Source: Planctomycetota bacterium
GTDB lineage: Bacteria; Planctomycetota; Planctomycetia; Pirellulales; UBA1268
Assembly: GCA_029978905.1 (NCBI GenBank)
Contig: JAPOIM010000048.1
Location: forward strand, 1 to 32,620
DNA length: 32,620 nucleotides
Direction: 5' to 3'
Shown here piece after piece: positions 1 through 7,729 of the stretch. A program made the position numbers and the translations under genes. The notes beneath the pieces are model-generated. The model was not told where the DNA came from and did no database searches. It was given only the letters and a program-made list of their open reading frames with translations. Position 1 is the stretch's first letter. Each line of letters begins with the position of its first letter.

Positions 1-2
1 AA

Positions 3-116
3 GCTCAGCAGGACGGGCCGGCGTTTGCGATCATCGGGTGGGATGGCCTTGCCACCACGCTCGCCGCCAGTACGGTCGAGTTTGGGGCTGAGACGGTGTT
101 GGGATCTGGTGTCTAA
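3..116 (+). CDS. C-terminal end of an unidentified protein (partial)
   Basis: The frame is open from the left edge of the window and ends at TAA; about 37 residues are visible, and the true start lies outside. Most third codon positions in this frame are G or C, which is not so in the other two frames, so I take it as coding. The visible part contains a stretch reading AFAIIGWDGLATTL and ends in ETVLGSGV. I recognise no family or catalytic motif. A GTG that may start the next small gene overlaps its end, so the two may be co-translated. Confidence 0.5.
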   Translation, partial: AQQDGPAFAIIGWDGLATTLAASTVEFGAETVLGSGV

Positions 117-310
117 GAGCCCGTGGGAGGAGGCCGCTCGTCGCAGGCAGACGTAGCCTCTGGCCGCGCCTGGGAGCGTTTGTGCTGATCCTTCTGGGCT
201 TGGCGAGTATGCTGTCGATGGCGTTGCCGGTGGTCGGGGTGGCCGTGGCAGCGTGTGGGGTGGTTGCCCTCATCAGGAGTTTTCGCCGGCGCGTCGTCGC
301 CGTGACCTAA
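109..310 (+). pseudogene. Small two-helix membrane protein with an apparent frameshift
   Basis: A GTG at 109 opens a short frame beginning MSKSPWEEAARRR that stops at TAG 154-156. Another frame, shifted by one base and open from 92, continues from about 161 with WPRLGAFVLILLG, roughly 40 mostly hydrophobic residues enough for two membrane helices, and a basic tail SFRRRVVAVT before TAA at 308-310. Both parts have strong G/C third-position bias, and together they read like one small inner-membrane protein of about 65 residues. Neither part alone is satisfying: the hydrophobic part has no ATG, GTG or TTG before a GTG at 182 that already lies inside the first helix. A one-base mutation, an assembly error or a programmed shift are all possible. 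Its stop sits just before the sulfatase ribosome-binding site. The function is unknown. Confidence 0.4.
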
Positions 311-321
311 GGGGAGGACGG

Positions 322-1881
322 ATGCTGCGACGTTTCAAGTTCGCATGGGCGGTTGGCTGTGTGCTCGCTGCGCTCACGGTGGGTTGGTGGACCGCTGCCG
401 CAGGTGCGGCTGCTGAGCACGTTCGCAGCGCCCGACCCAATATCGTGGTCTTCCTTGTCGACGACATGGGACCGATGGACACCTCGGTGCCCTTCATGAC
501 CGATGGACAGGGAACGCCCGTCCGCTATCCGCTCAATGACTACTACCGCACGCCGTCGATGCAGCGACTGGCCGAGCAAGGCGTACGGTTCTCCACCTTC
601 TATGCGATGAGCGTCTGCTCACCGACGCGGACCTCGATCCTCACTGGGCAAAACGCGGCCCGACACCACGTGACCCAGTGGATTCGCTCGGAGGAAAACA
701 ACCGTGGGCCCTTCGGGCCGCCTGAGTGGAACTGGACCGGGGTGCAGGATGCGTCGATCACGCTGCCAGGTCTGCTCAAGACCGCCGGCTACCGCACGGT
801 GTTTGTGGGGAAAGGCCATTTCGGTCCCATCGGCGAGCCGTCGGAATGGCCGGAGAATCTTGGCTTCGATGTCAACGTTGCCGGATGCTCGTGGGGTCAG
901 CCAGGCAGTTACTACGGTGAAGATGGCTACGGAGCGATCAAGGGGAACAAGAGTCGCGCGGTGCCCCACCTCGAGGCGTATCACGGCACTGACACGTTTC
1001 TTTCGGAAGCCCTCACCATTGAAGCGAAAAAGCAGATCAGCATGGCTGTTGAGGATGGCGTGCCGTTCTTTCTCGACTTCGCGCACTATGCAGTGCATGG
1101 TCCGTTCCATTCCGATCCACGCTTTGCGGAGCACTACGAAGCCTCGGGGAAACCCAAGCCAGCCCAAGCGTATGCCACACTGATCGAGGGGATGGATAAG
1201 TCGCTCTGCGACTTGCTCGACCATCTCAATGAGCTTGGTGTCGCCGACGAGACGTTGATCCTCTTCCTTGGCGATAACGGCAGCGACGCACCACTCGGCC
1301 CCGAGCATGAGCACGCGAGTTCCTTTCCGCTGCGGGCCAAGAAGGGCACGCACTACGAAGGGGGCATGAGGACACCGTTCATCGCGGCCTGGGCAGCGCC
1401 ATCAGCCGATGCGGCGTGTCAGCAGCAGCTGCCGATTGCTGCCGGCACGGTGCATGAAGGGATCGGGTCGGTGATGGACCTCTACCCCACCCTGCTCGCC
1501 GTGGCTGGGGTCACAGCACCGGAGGGGCATACGGTCGATGGGGTTGATCTCGCGCCACAGCTCACCGGGGCTGTCCGGTCGGATCGCCCGTCGCGGTTTT
1601 TGATGCATTTTCCGCACAGCCACCGCAGCAGTTACTACACCGTGTTTCGCGATGGGGACTGGAAGGTGATTTATCACTACCTGCCGGAGCAAAATCCGGC
1701 GAAGGTGCGATACGAGCTCTTCCATCTGGCCGACGATCCCTTCGAGAAGCGAAACCTCGCCGAGGCAGAGCCGTTGAAACTCGCGGAGATGATGGCGGGC
1801 TTGACTGCCCAACTTGCCGCCCACAACGCCCAGTATCCCGTGGATGAGGCGGGCAACGAGTTGCGGCCGCTCGCACCTTGA
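322..1881 (+). CDS. Secreted type I sulfatase (arylsulfatase family)
   Basis: This 519-residue protein should hydrolyse sulfate esters, probably on sulfated polysaccharides, outside the cytoplasm. The ATG at 322 is chosen because AAGGGGAGG lies just upstream at 309-317 and because it gives a good signal peptide: basic MLRRFKF, a hydrophobic core to about residue 24, and small residues near 26-31. Metal ligands are visible in LVDDMG (D47, D48). The activation signature VCSPTR places C99 as the residue that formylglycine-generating enzyme would oxidise, so it is a Cys-type sulfatase; no such maturase is encoded in this window. A second metal-site segment is FLGDNGSD. The length is normal for the family. 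Planctomycetes carry many paralogues, so the substrate cannot be read from sequence. The DUF1549 and DUF1501 genes follow on the same strand. Confidence 0.93.
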   Translation: MLRRFKFAWAVGCVLAALTVGWWTAAAGAAAEHVRSARPNIVVFLVDDMGPMDTSVPFMTDGQGTPVRYPLNDYYRTPSMQRLAEQGVRFSTFYAMSVCSPTRTSILTGQNAARHHVTQWIRSEENNRGPFGPPEWNWTGVQDASITLPGLLKTAGYRTVFVGKGHFGPIGEPSEWPENLGFDVNVAGCSWGQPGSYYGEDGYGAIKGNKSRAVPHLEAYHGTDTFLSEALTIEAKKQISMAVEDGVPFFLDFAHYAVHGPFHSDPRFAEHYEASGKPKPAQAYATLIEGMDKSLCDLLDHLNELGVADETLILFLGDNGSDAPLGPEHEHASSFPLRAKKGTHYEGGMRTPFIAAWAAPSADAACQQQLPIAAGTVHEGIGSVMDLYPTLLAVAGVTAPEGHTVDGVDLAPQLTGAVRSDRPSRFLMHFPHSHRSSYYTVFRDGDWKVIYHYLPEQNPAKVRYELFHLADDPFEKRNLAEAEPLKLAEMMAGLTAQLAAHNAQYPVDEAGNELRPLAP

Positions 1882-2105
1882 GAGCGTTTTGTCGGGCTTT
1901 CGGTACGCCCCGGCACGTGGAGCCCGGCTTTGCGGTCCTGTTGGGTGGTGGATTTCTCCGAAATTCCCGCATGCCGAGGGCCTGCTGGAGACGGACTGAC
2001 GATTTTTACGATAAACTTGAGTGGTCCGGGGGTGCTGGGCAACCGTTTTTGGCGGAGGTGGCGGCTTCACGCGGAAGTCGCGTTGATCTGCGAAGGGGAT
2101 TTTTC

Positions 2106-4940
2106 ATGGGTGCACTGCGACGTGGTCCGTCGACGCTCTTGCGTCATGCCATCTGGTCCGCTGTCCTGCTCGCCGCAGGCCTTCCCTTCAGCTCTGGTGT
2201 TCTCGCCGACGACGCTGCCCTTGCGCGGATCGACGCGCGGTATGCAGAGGCTGATTCCGAGTTGGCCTCCGATATCCCTGACTTCCGCAGGCATGTCGTC
2301 CCGCTGATGGGACGCTTGGGCTGCAACGGTCGCGCCTGCCACGGTTCTTTCCAGGGCCAGGGAGGCTTCCAACTCTCCCTCTTTGGCTACGACTTCAAAG
2401 CCGACCACGAAAACCTTGTCGGTGGCGATGAGCCGCGGATCAACGTGGCCTCTCCTCGTGAGAGCCTCGCCTTGCGCAAGCCGTTGGAAGAGGAGCCCCA
2501 CGATGGTGGGCAGCGGCTTGAGCACGACACCTGGCAACTGCGGGTGCTCGAGCAGTGGATCCATGGTGGTGCTGAGGGCGCCGACGATGCGGCCGCGGAG
2601 TTTGTCCGACTCGACGTCGAGCCACGCGAGTTGGTGGCGTCTCAGGTTGGCCAGCAGTGGAACCTGCGGGCAGTGGCCGTGTGGTCGGATGGCTCGCGTG
2701 AAGATGTCACGCCGCTGTGTCGCTTTCAAAGCAACAACGATCAGATCGCGACGATCGACGAGCATGGCCTGGTGACCGCAGCAGGTCCGGGTGACACCCA
2801 CGTGGTGGCGTTCTACGACAACGGCGTGGTGCCGGTGCCAATCCTGTTCCCTGTTTCCGATCAGGTGGGCCCGAACTACCCCGATGTTCCCACGCCCACC
2901 CCGATCGATGAACTCGTCGTGGCCAAACTTCGCAAACTTGGTGAAGTGCCGTCAGGGCTCTGCACGGACGGCGAGTTTCTCCGCAGAGTGTCGCTCGACC
3001 TGACTGGCACGCTTCCCACTGAGGAAGAGGCCGAGGCGTTCCTCGCTGACACGGATCCGGAGAAGCGGGCCCGTAAGATCGACGAGCTTCTTGAACGCCC
3101 CGGCTACGCCGCCTGGTGGGCCACCCGATTCTGCGACTGGACCGGCAACAACGCCCAGGAAAACCAGCAGAATGGGCCTGATCGTCGCAACGTTGCGTCT
3201 GTCCTCTGGTACGAGTGGATGCGGGCCCGCGTGGCGGAAAACACTCCTTACGACGAGATCGTCGAGCGGATCGTCCTTTCCAAGAGCCGGCTCGATGGCG
3301 AGTCGTATGAAGACTACTGCGAGAGGATGAGTGGCTACCTCGTGCGCGGGCATGAATCCGAGTTTGGCGAGCAGCAGCACTCGATGCCTTACTACTGGAG
3401 CCGCCGGAACTTCCGGACCACCGAAGAGCGTGCGCTTGGGTTTGCCTACGCATTTCTTGGCGTTCGGATCCAGTGCGCTCAGTGCCACAAGCATCCGTTT
3501 GACCAGTGGACGAAGGATGACTTCGACCGCTTTGAAAACTTCTTCACGCGAGTCCGCTACCAGCAGTTCCGCCAGTTGGCTGATTCCGACGCGGCTTCGG
3601 AAATGATGGAGGCCCTCGACATCAGCCGTTCCCTCCGCGGGAACCAACTCGATCAGCAGCTCACGCGGCTGGCCGCTCGCGGCGAGGTGGTGCCATTCGG
3701 CGAGACGGTCGTCATGCCGCCGCCGAAGCCCATGAGCGAAGAAGCGATGGCGAAAATGCGTGAGCGTGCCAACAGCCCCGAGCAGAAAGCTCGGCTGCAG
3801 CAGTTCCTTTCGGGCCGGACTGCCACGGTGCTCGGTGGGCAGGAAGCGGCGCTCGACGAGCTTGACGATCCGCGCGAGGTGCTGATGGCCTGGATGCGAA
3901 GTGCGGAGAATCCCTACTTCGCGCGGGCGATTGTGAACCGCGTGTGGGCCTCGTACTTCAACGTCGGCATCGTCGAGCCACCGGATGACTTGAGCCTTGC
4001 GAATCCTCCGAGCAACGAGCCGTTGCTCGATCATCTCGCCCGTGAGTTCCGTGAACGCGGTTACGACCTCAAGTGGCTGCACCGCGAGATTTGCATGAGC
4101 CGTACGTATCAGCTGAGTTGGCAGCCTAATGCGACCAACGCAAGTGATGACCGCAACTTTGCTCGAGCGGTGGCACGGCGTATTCCAGCTGAGGTCATCT
4201 ACGACGCGATTAAGATTGCGACCGCGGGTGCGGAGGAGTCGCAAGCTCTGTGCAGCCTTGAGGCTGACCGGGCCATCGACGACGCCGTCGTGGATTCTCG
4301 CGGTGGAAGTTACGCCCTGAACGTTTTTGGGCGTTCGCTTCGCGAGAGCAACTGCGACTGCGACCGTTCGATGGAGCCCAGTCTCCTCCAGACCGTGTTT
4401 CTGCAGAACGACAGTGAGATGCTGGCCATGATCAGTCGCCAGAACGGCTGGGTGGCCGAGGTGACCAAGACGCTTGGTGAGCCTGCGAGCGAGGGGGCAC
4501 TTGCCGACCCCGCCATGCAGCGGGTGCTCGGCGACCGGCCCTTCGCCAGCCTCTCGGCAGACGAAGTGGCTGAGATGATCGAAAAGGGGAAGGCGAGATT
4601 GGCGCGAGCAAAGCGAGACAACGACGACGAGGCCCTCGCCAGAGGCCGTCAGATTCTCGCCGCGATGCAGCGACGGCTTGAGCACCTGCGAGCCACGGAG
4701 GCCGTTGCGGCGGAAGCGGCTGCCGCTGCGGACGAAGCCGTTGCTGAGGCCGATGTGCTCGATGCCGATGCGATCGACGCGTTGGTGCGTTCTGCCTATC
4801 TGCGAACGGTGACGCGGATGCCAGAGCAGGAGGAGATCGAACGTGCTCGCGCGTACTTCGCGGATGTGCCGTCAAACGAGGCTGCACGAGACCTGTTGTG
4901 GGCGTTGCTCAACACCAAAGAATTCCAACTCAATCACTAA
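2106..4940 (+). CDS. Secreted DUF1549/DUF1553 protein with cytochrome c-like and Big_2 domains
   Basis: This is a 944-residue exported protein of a family greatly expanded in planctomycetes. The ATG at 2106 follows GAAGGGGA and starts a signal peptide ending near VLADD. Domains in order: a cytochrome c-like region with C73-x4-C78-H79 (CNGRACHG), one residue longer than the usual CxxCH spacing; a Big_2 Ig-like domain at about 170-250; DUF1549 at about 265-475, with a canonical CAQCH heme-type motif at 457-461; DUF1553 at about 588-940. A charged, alanine-rich helical stretch around 820-880 interrupts DUF1553. In this family the gene is usually paired with a DUF1501 gene, as here 58 bases downstream, and often with sulfatases. 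A role in periplasmic redox or polysaccharide breakdown is inferred; the biochemical function is not established. The 224-base gap to the sulfatase holds an AT-rich patch near 2001-2018 but no promoter I would assert. Confidence 0.9.
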   Translation: MGALRRGPSTLLRHAIWSAVLLAAGLPFSSGVLADDAALARIDARYAEADSELASDIPDFRRHVVPLMGRLGCNGRACHGSFQGQGGFQLSLFGYDFKADHENLVGGDEPRINVASPRESLALRKPLEEEPHDGGQRLEHDTWQLRVLEQWIHGGAEGADDAAAEFVRLDVEPRELVASQVGQQWNLRAVAVWSDGSREDVTPLCRFQSNNDQIATIDEHGLVTAAGPGDTHVVAFYDNGVVPVPILFPVSDQVGPNYPDVPTPTPIDELVVAKLRKLGEVPSGLCTDGEFLRRVSLDLTGTLPTEEEAEAFLADTDPEKRARKIDELLERPGYAAWWATRFCDWTGNNAQENQQNGPDRRNVASVLWYEWMRARVAENTPYDEIVERIVLSKSRLDGESYEDYCERMSGYLVRGHESEFGEQQHSMPYYWSRRNFRTTEERALGFAYAFLGVRIQCAQCHKHPFDQWTKDDFDRFENFFTRVRYQQFRQLADSDAASEMMEALDISRSLRGNQLDQQLTRLAARGEVVPFGETVVMPPPKPMSEEAMAKMRERANSPEQKARLQQFLSGRTATVLGGQEAALDELDDPREVLMAWMRSAENPYFARAIVNRVWASYFNVGIVEPPDDLSLANPPSNEPLLDHLAREFRERGYDLKWLHREICMSRTYQLSWQPNATNASDDRNFARAVARRIPAEVIYDAIKIATAGAEESQALCSLEADRAIDDAVVDSRGGSYALNVFGRSLRESNCDCDRSMEPSLLQTVFLQNDSEMLAMISRQNGWVAEVTKTLGEPASEGALADPAMQRVLGDRPFASLSADEVAEMIEKGKARLARAKRDNDDEALARGRQILAAMQRRLEHLRATEAVAAEAAAAADEAVAEADVLDADAIDALVRSAYLRTVTRMPEQEEIERARAYFADVPSNEAARDLLWALLNTKEFQLNH

Positions 4941-4998
4941 TCGGCGGGCGTGGCTCGCACGTCGAAACGAAGATCACTGTTTTTCGGAGGGATGACGC

Positions 4999-6294
4999 AT
5001 GGCAGATCACCGTACCTGTGACGGCGTGGCACGTCGCGATTTCTTGCGGGCGGGCGCGATTGGGGGCTCCGCCCTGACTCTCGCCAACTACCTCCGCTGG
5101 ACGCACGCGGCAGAAGCGACCCCGCGGGCAAAGGCTGCGATCTTCGTCAATCTTGAGGGCGGCCCTTCCCATCTCGACACCTTTGATCCCAAGCCAGACG
5201 CCCCCGACACCCACCGCGGTGAGTTCAAGGCGATCAACACGACCGTGCCTGGCGTGCAGATCAGCGAGCACCTGCCAAAGCTGGCAGCGACGTTTGATAA
5301 GTACGTGATTCTCCGCGGCATTACGCATTCACTCGCCGCGCATCCGCTCGGGCAGCAGTATGTGTCGACGGGGAATCGACCGATTCCGTCACTCGAGTTT
5401 CCCAGCTATGGCGCGGTGGTGAGCCGCGAGTTGGGCGGTCCTGAGGAACTGCCCACGCATGTGGCGATTCCCAAGATCAACCAAAGCGCTGGGTATCTCG
5501 GGGTGCGGTATGCGGCCCTCTCCACGCGTTCAGTGCCACGGGCGGGTCAGCCGTATAGCGTGCGTGGAGTGTCGTTGACTGGCACGCTGACGGTCGACAA
5601 CGTGCGACGTCGTCAGGGCTTGCTCCGTGATCTCGATCGTCGCTTGGGCATGCTCGATGAATCGAGCCAACTCGTAGATGGGCTGGATCAGTTTACTGAA
5701 CAGGCGCATACGATCATCACATCGCCGCGAGCGCGCGAGGCCTTTAACACCGGCCTTGAAAGCCCTGCGTTCGCGAAGCCGTTCGGTGAGACCGATTTTG
5801 GGCAGAGCTGTCTGTTGGCCACGCGTTTGGTGGAGCATGGTGTGCCTTTCGTGACCGTGTCGTTCGGCGGGTGGGACACCCACAACGACAATTGGACACG
5901 GCTCAAGGATCGTCAGCTTCCGCCGCTTGATGAAGGCCTCTCGGCGCTCTTCACGGGCTTGGAGCAAAAGGGCCTCCTCGACTCCACCATCGTCTACGTG
6001 ACGGGCGAGTTCGGTCGCACGCCCAAGATCAACACCGAGCGAAACGGCCGTGACCACTATGCGCGGGCGATGTTCATGCTGATGGCTGGTGGCGGGATTC
6101 AGGGTGGCCGTGTGCTTGGCGAGTCTGATGAGAAAGGGGCCGGTCCGCTCCACGAAGGCCACTCGCCAGATGACGTGGCCGCCAGCTTCTACCACGCCCT
6201 CGGCATCGACCCCACCAAGGAATACCAGACCAACACGGGCCGTCCTGTGATGATCGTGCGGGACGGCACCGTGATGCCTGAACTGTTTGCCTGA
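4999..6294 (+). CDS. Tat-exported DUF1501 protein (alkaline phosphatase-like fold)
   Basis: The protein has 431 residues. The start is well supported by GGAGGG at 4986-4991. The N-terminus carries a twin-arginine motif, RRDFLR with R12 and R13, followed by a hydrophobic stretch and an alanine-rich cleavage region near residue 38, so it should be exported folded by Tat. Typical DUF1501 segments are NLEGGPSHLDTFDPK near the start of the mature protein, GGWDTH in the middle, and GEFGRTPKI with GRDHY toward the C-terminus. DUF1501 belongs to the alkaline-phosphatase-like superfamily, but its reaction is unproven. It almost always accompanies a DUF1549/DUF1553 protein, which here lies immediately upstream on the same strand, so the two probably work on the same process in the periplasm. 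Confidence 0.92.
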   Translation: MADHRTCDGVARRDFLRAGAIGGSALTLANYLRWTHAAEATPRAKAAIFVNLEGGPSHLDTFDPKPDAPDTHRGEFKAINTTVPGVQISEHLPKLAATFDKYVILRGITHSLAAHPLGQQYVSTGNRPIPSLEFPSYGAVVSRELGGPEELPTHVAIPKINQSAGYLGVRYAALSTRSVPRAGQPYSVRGVSLTGTLTVDNVRRRQGLLRDLDRRLGMLDESSQLVDGLDQFTEQAHTIITSPRAREAFNTGLESPAFAKPFGETDFGQSCLLATRLVEHGVPFVTVSFGGWDTHNDNWTRLKDRQLPPLDEGLSALFTGLEQKGLLDSTIVYVTGEFGRTPKINTERNGRDHYARAMFMLMAGGGIQGGRVLGESDEKGAGPLHEGHSPDDVAASFYHALGIDPTKEYQTNTGRPVMIVRDGTVMPELFA

Positions 6295-6357
6295 CGAAAA
6301 GCAGTCGGCTGAAGCCCGGTCCTCGGCTCGGTTGCCGGAGCGTGCGTACAATTCGGC

Positions 6358-6704
6358 ATGGACGCTCCCTCCCTCGTGCTCTGTAAATCGCCGCACCACG
6401 GCAACACTGCCAAGGTGGCGCAGGCGATCTGCGGCGCGCTTGGGTGCGGCTTCTCAGATCCTGACACAACCCCGCCGGAAACAGCTGCGCGTTGTGGGCT
6501 GTTGGGTATCGGCTCCGGCGTGTACTACGGTTGGATGCACCCGAGCCTGTTTGCGTGGCTGCGCCGTTTGCCGGATGCCTCGTCGCCATCTACTCCTGCC
6601 TTCATCTACTCCACGTCTGGGCTTTCGTGTCTGGCGGATCTCTGGCACAGGCCCGTGCGTTTGCCAAAAAACTATTAGAGGCGTTCGCTCGGCAGCCAGG
6701 GTGA
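6358..6704 (+). pseudogene. Flavodoxin-like gene with internal deletion and frameshift
   Basis: The ATG at 6358 opens a frame that reads like the front of a flavodoxin-domain protein: the phosphate-binding-loop region CKSPHHGNTAKVAQAI, then LLGIGSGVYYGWMHPSL and FIYSTSG, the usual strand motifs. After FIYSTSG the frame runs into an unrelated-looking tail and stops at 6676-6678. A different frame, ending at TGA 6702-6704, carries SGGSLAQARAFAKKLL, which looks like the C-terminal helix of the same family. The central segment normally between these parts (about 50 residues) is missing, and GTCTGG occurs at both 6615-6620 and 6630-6635, suitable for a deletion between short repeats. I therefore read it as a decayed gene; a shortened functional product of 106 residues is less likely. 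Confidence 0.6.
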
Positions 6705-6772
6705 GCCTCGCACCGGTGTCGGCCGCATGGCGTAGGCTGTAGCCGCTCGTCGGTCCTGGTGGCACGCTCGCT

Positions 6773-7621
6773 TTACTGTCGAGCGGTGCGGACGTTGGCG
6801 GGAGGCGGGCCTGGGTGGGTCGACCGCCAGGGATTGATGTCGAGACCACCTCGGCGGGTGTACCTCGCAAAGACTTCGAGACGTGTTGGTTGGCAGCGGC
6901 GGAGAATGTCCATGAAGATCCGCTCCACGCACTGCTCGTGAAACTCGTTGTGGTTGCGAAAACTGACGAGGTAACCCAGGAGCCCCGCGTGGTCGATCGG
7001 TTGCCCGGTATAGCGGATCGCCACGCTTCCCCAGTCGGGCTGACCGGTGACCAAACAGTTGCTCTTGAGGAGATGGCTCACAAGCGCTTCGGTGACCGGA
7101 GGGCGGCCTGCATCCATTGAGAGCAGTTCTGCGGAAGGCACGTAGTGGGTGCACGCGATATCGAGCGTATCGAGGAGCACGCCGTCGAGCGGTGCGAGGG
7201 CTTCACGGTGCCAGGCATCGGGGGGGGAGAGGTCAACGCAGACGCTGGTGTCGACTACGCTCCCGTGCCAGAAGGCTTGGCCGAGGTCGGTCTGAATCTG
7301 CTGGGCCACCGCAGTAGAATCATCAAAGCAGGTGTTGCTGAAGCTGTTGAGATAGAGTTTGAGCGATTTGCTTTCGACGATGTGGGTTGACGTGGCAGGC
7401 ACCGTGAAGCGGGCGATGGCGACCTCTGGCTTCCCACGCGGGTTGAGCCAGCTCAGTTCATACGCGGTCCACAGGTCGTATCCAAAAAAAGGAAGCCCGT
7501 CGCAGATCCCAAGTTCGTCGCGTTTTGGCTGGCGATCCATCGGGTAGAGCAGCGACCGGTCGTAGTGGCTCGCATAGGTTGCGGGCTTGCCGAGCAGGGA
7601 TTCTTCAGGCGAGGTGTTCAT
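6773..7621 (-). CDS. queF: NADPH-dependent 7-cyano-7-deazaguanine reductase QueF (long type)
   Basis: QueF reduces the nitrile of preQ0 to the aminomethyl group of preQ1, a late step of queuosine biosynthesis in the cytoplasm. With the ATG at 7621 the protein has 282 residues, the same length as the E. coli enzyme; a GTG two codons earlier (7627) is an alternative. Conserved segments are NLPF-like [30 protein letters not shown], the nucleophile region [15 protein letters not shown] (C189 and the acid D196) and [12 protein letters not shown] with the substrate-binding Glu, ending in [12 protein letters not shown]. This is the bimodular, YqcD-like type. It is the last gene of a minus-strand run and converges with the broken flavodoxin gene. 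No other queuosine gene is in the window. Confidence 0.97.
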   Translation of the reverse strand: MNTSPEESLLGKPATYASHYDRSLLYPMDRQPKRDELGICDGLPFFGYDLWTAYELSWLNPRGKPEVAIARFTVPATSTHIVESKSLKLYLNSFSNTCFDDSTAVAQQIQTDLGQAFWHGSVVDTSVCVDLSPPDAWHREALAPLDGVLLDTLDIACTHYVPSAELLSMDAGRPPVTEALVSHLLKSNCLVTGQPDWGSVAIRYTGQPIDHAGLLGYLVSFRNHNEFHEQCVERIFMDILRRCQPTRLEVFARYTRRGGLDINPWRSTHPGPPPANVRTARQ

Positions 7622-7705
7622 GCTCACGAGCCTATCCCCAGCGGGGGGAAAGGCCAGAGCGCGTGGCTGAGCCCCATGGCGAGACGGCCAAGGGCCGCGG
7701 GTGTG

Positions 7706-7729
7706 GGCCGCAGGACTGCCGTCGCGGCC
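7706..7729 (-). terminator. Hairpin directly after the decarboxylase stop codon
   Basis: GGCCGC and GCGGCC form a perfect 6-bp stem around a 12-base loop, starting at the base after the stop codon of the minus-strand decarboxylase gene. There is no U-run after it, so it may be a weak terminator, a 3' end stabiliser, or chance in GC-rich DNA. Confidence 0.3.

Noticed and set aside
1893..1926. CGGGCT and AGCCCG after the sulfatase stop as a terminator
   Set aside because: The stem is only 6 bp with a loop of more than 20 bases and no U-run, so it is easily expected by chance in GC-rich DNA.
2952..4685. A 577-codon open frame on the minus strand opposite the DUF1549/DUF1553 gene
   Set aside because: It mirrors the strong codon bias of the plus-strand gene, has no ribosome-binding site or recognisable domain, and the plus-strand product is a clear family member.
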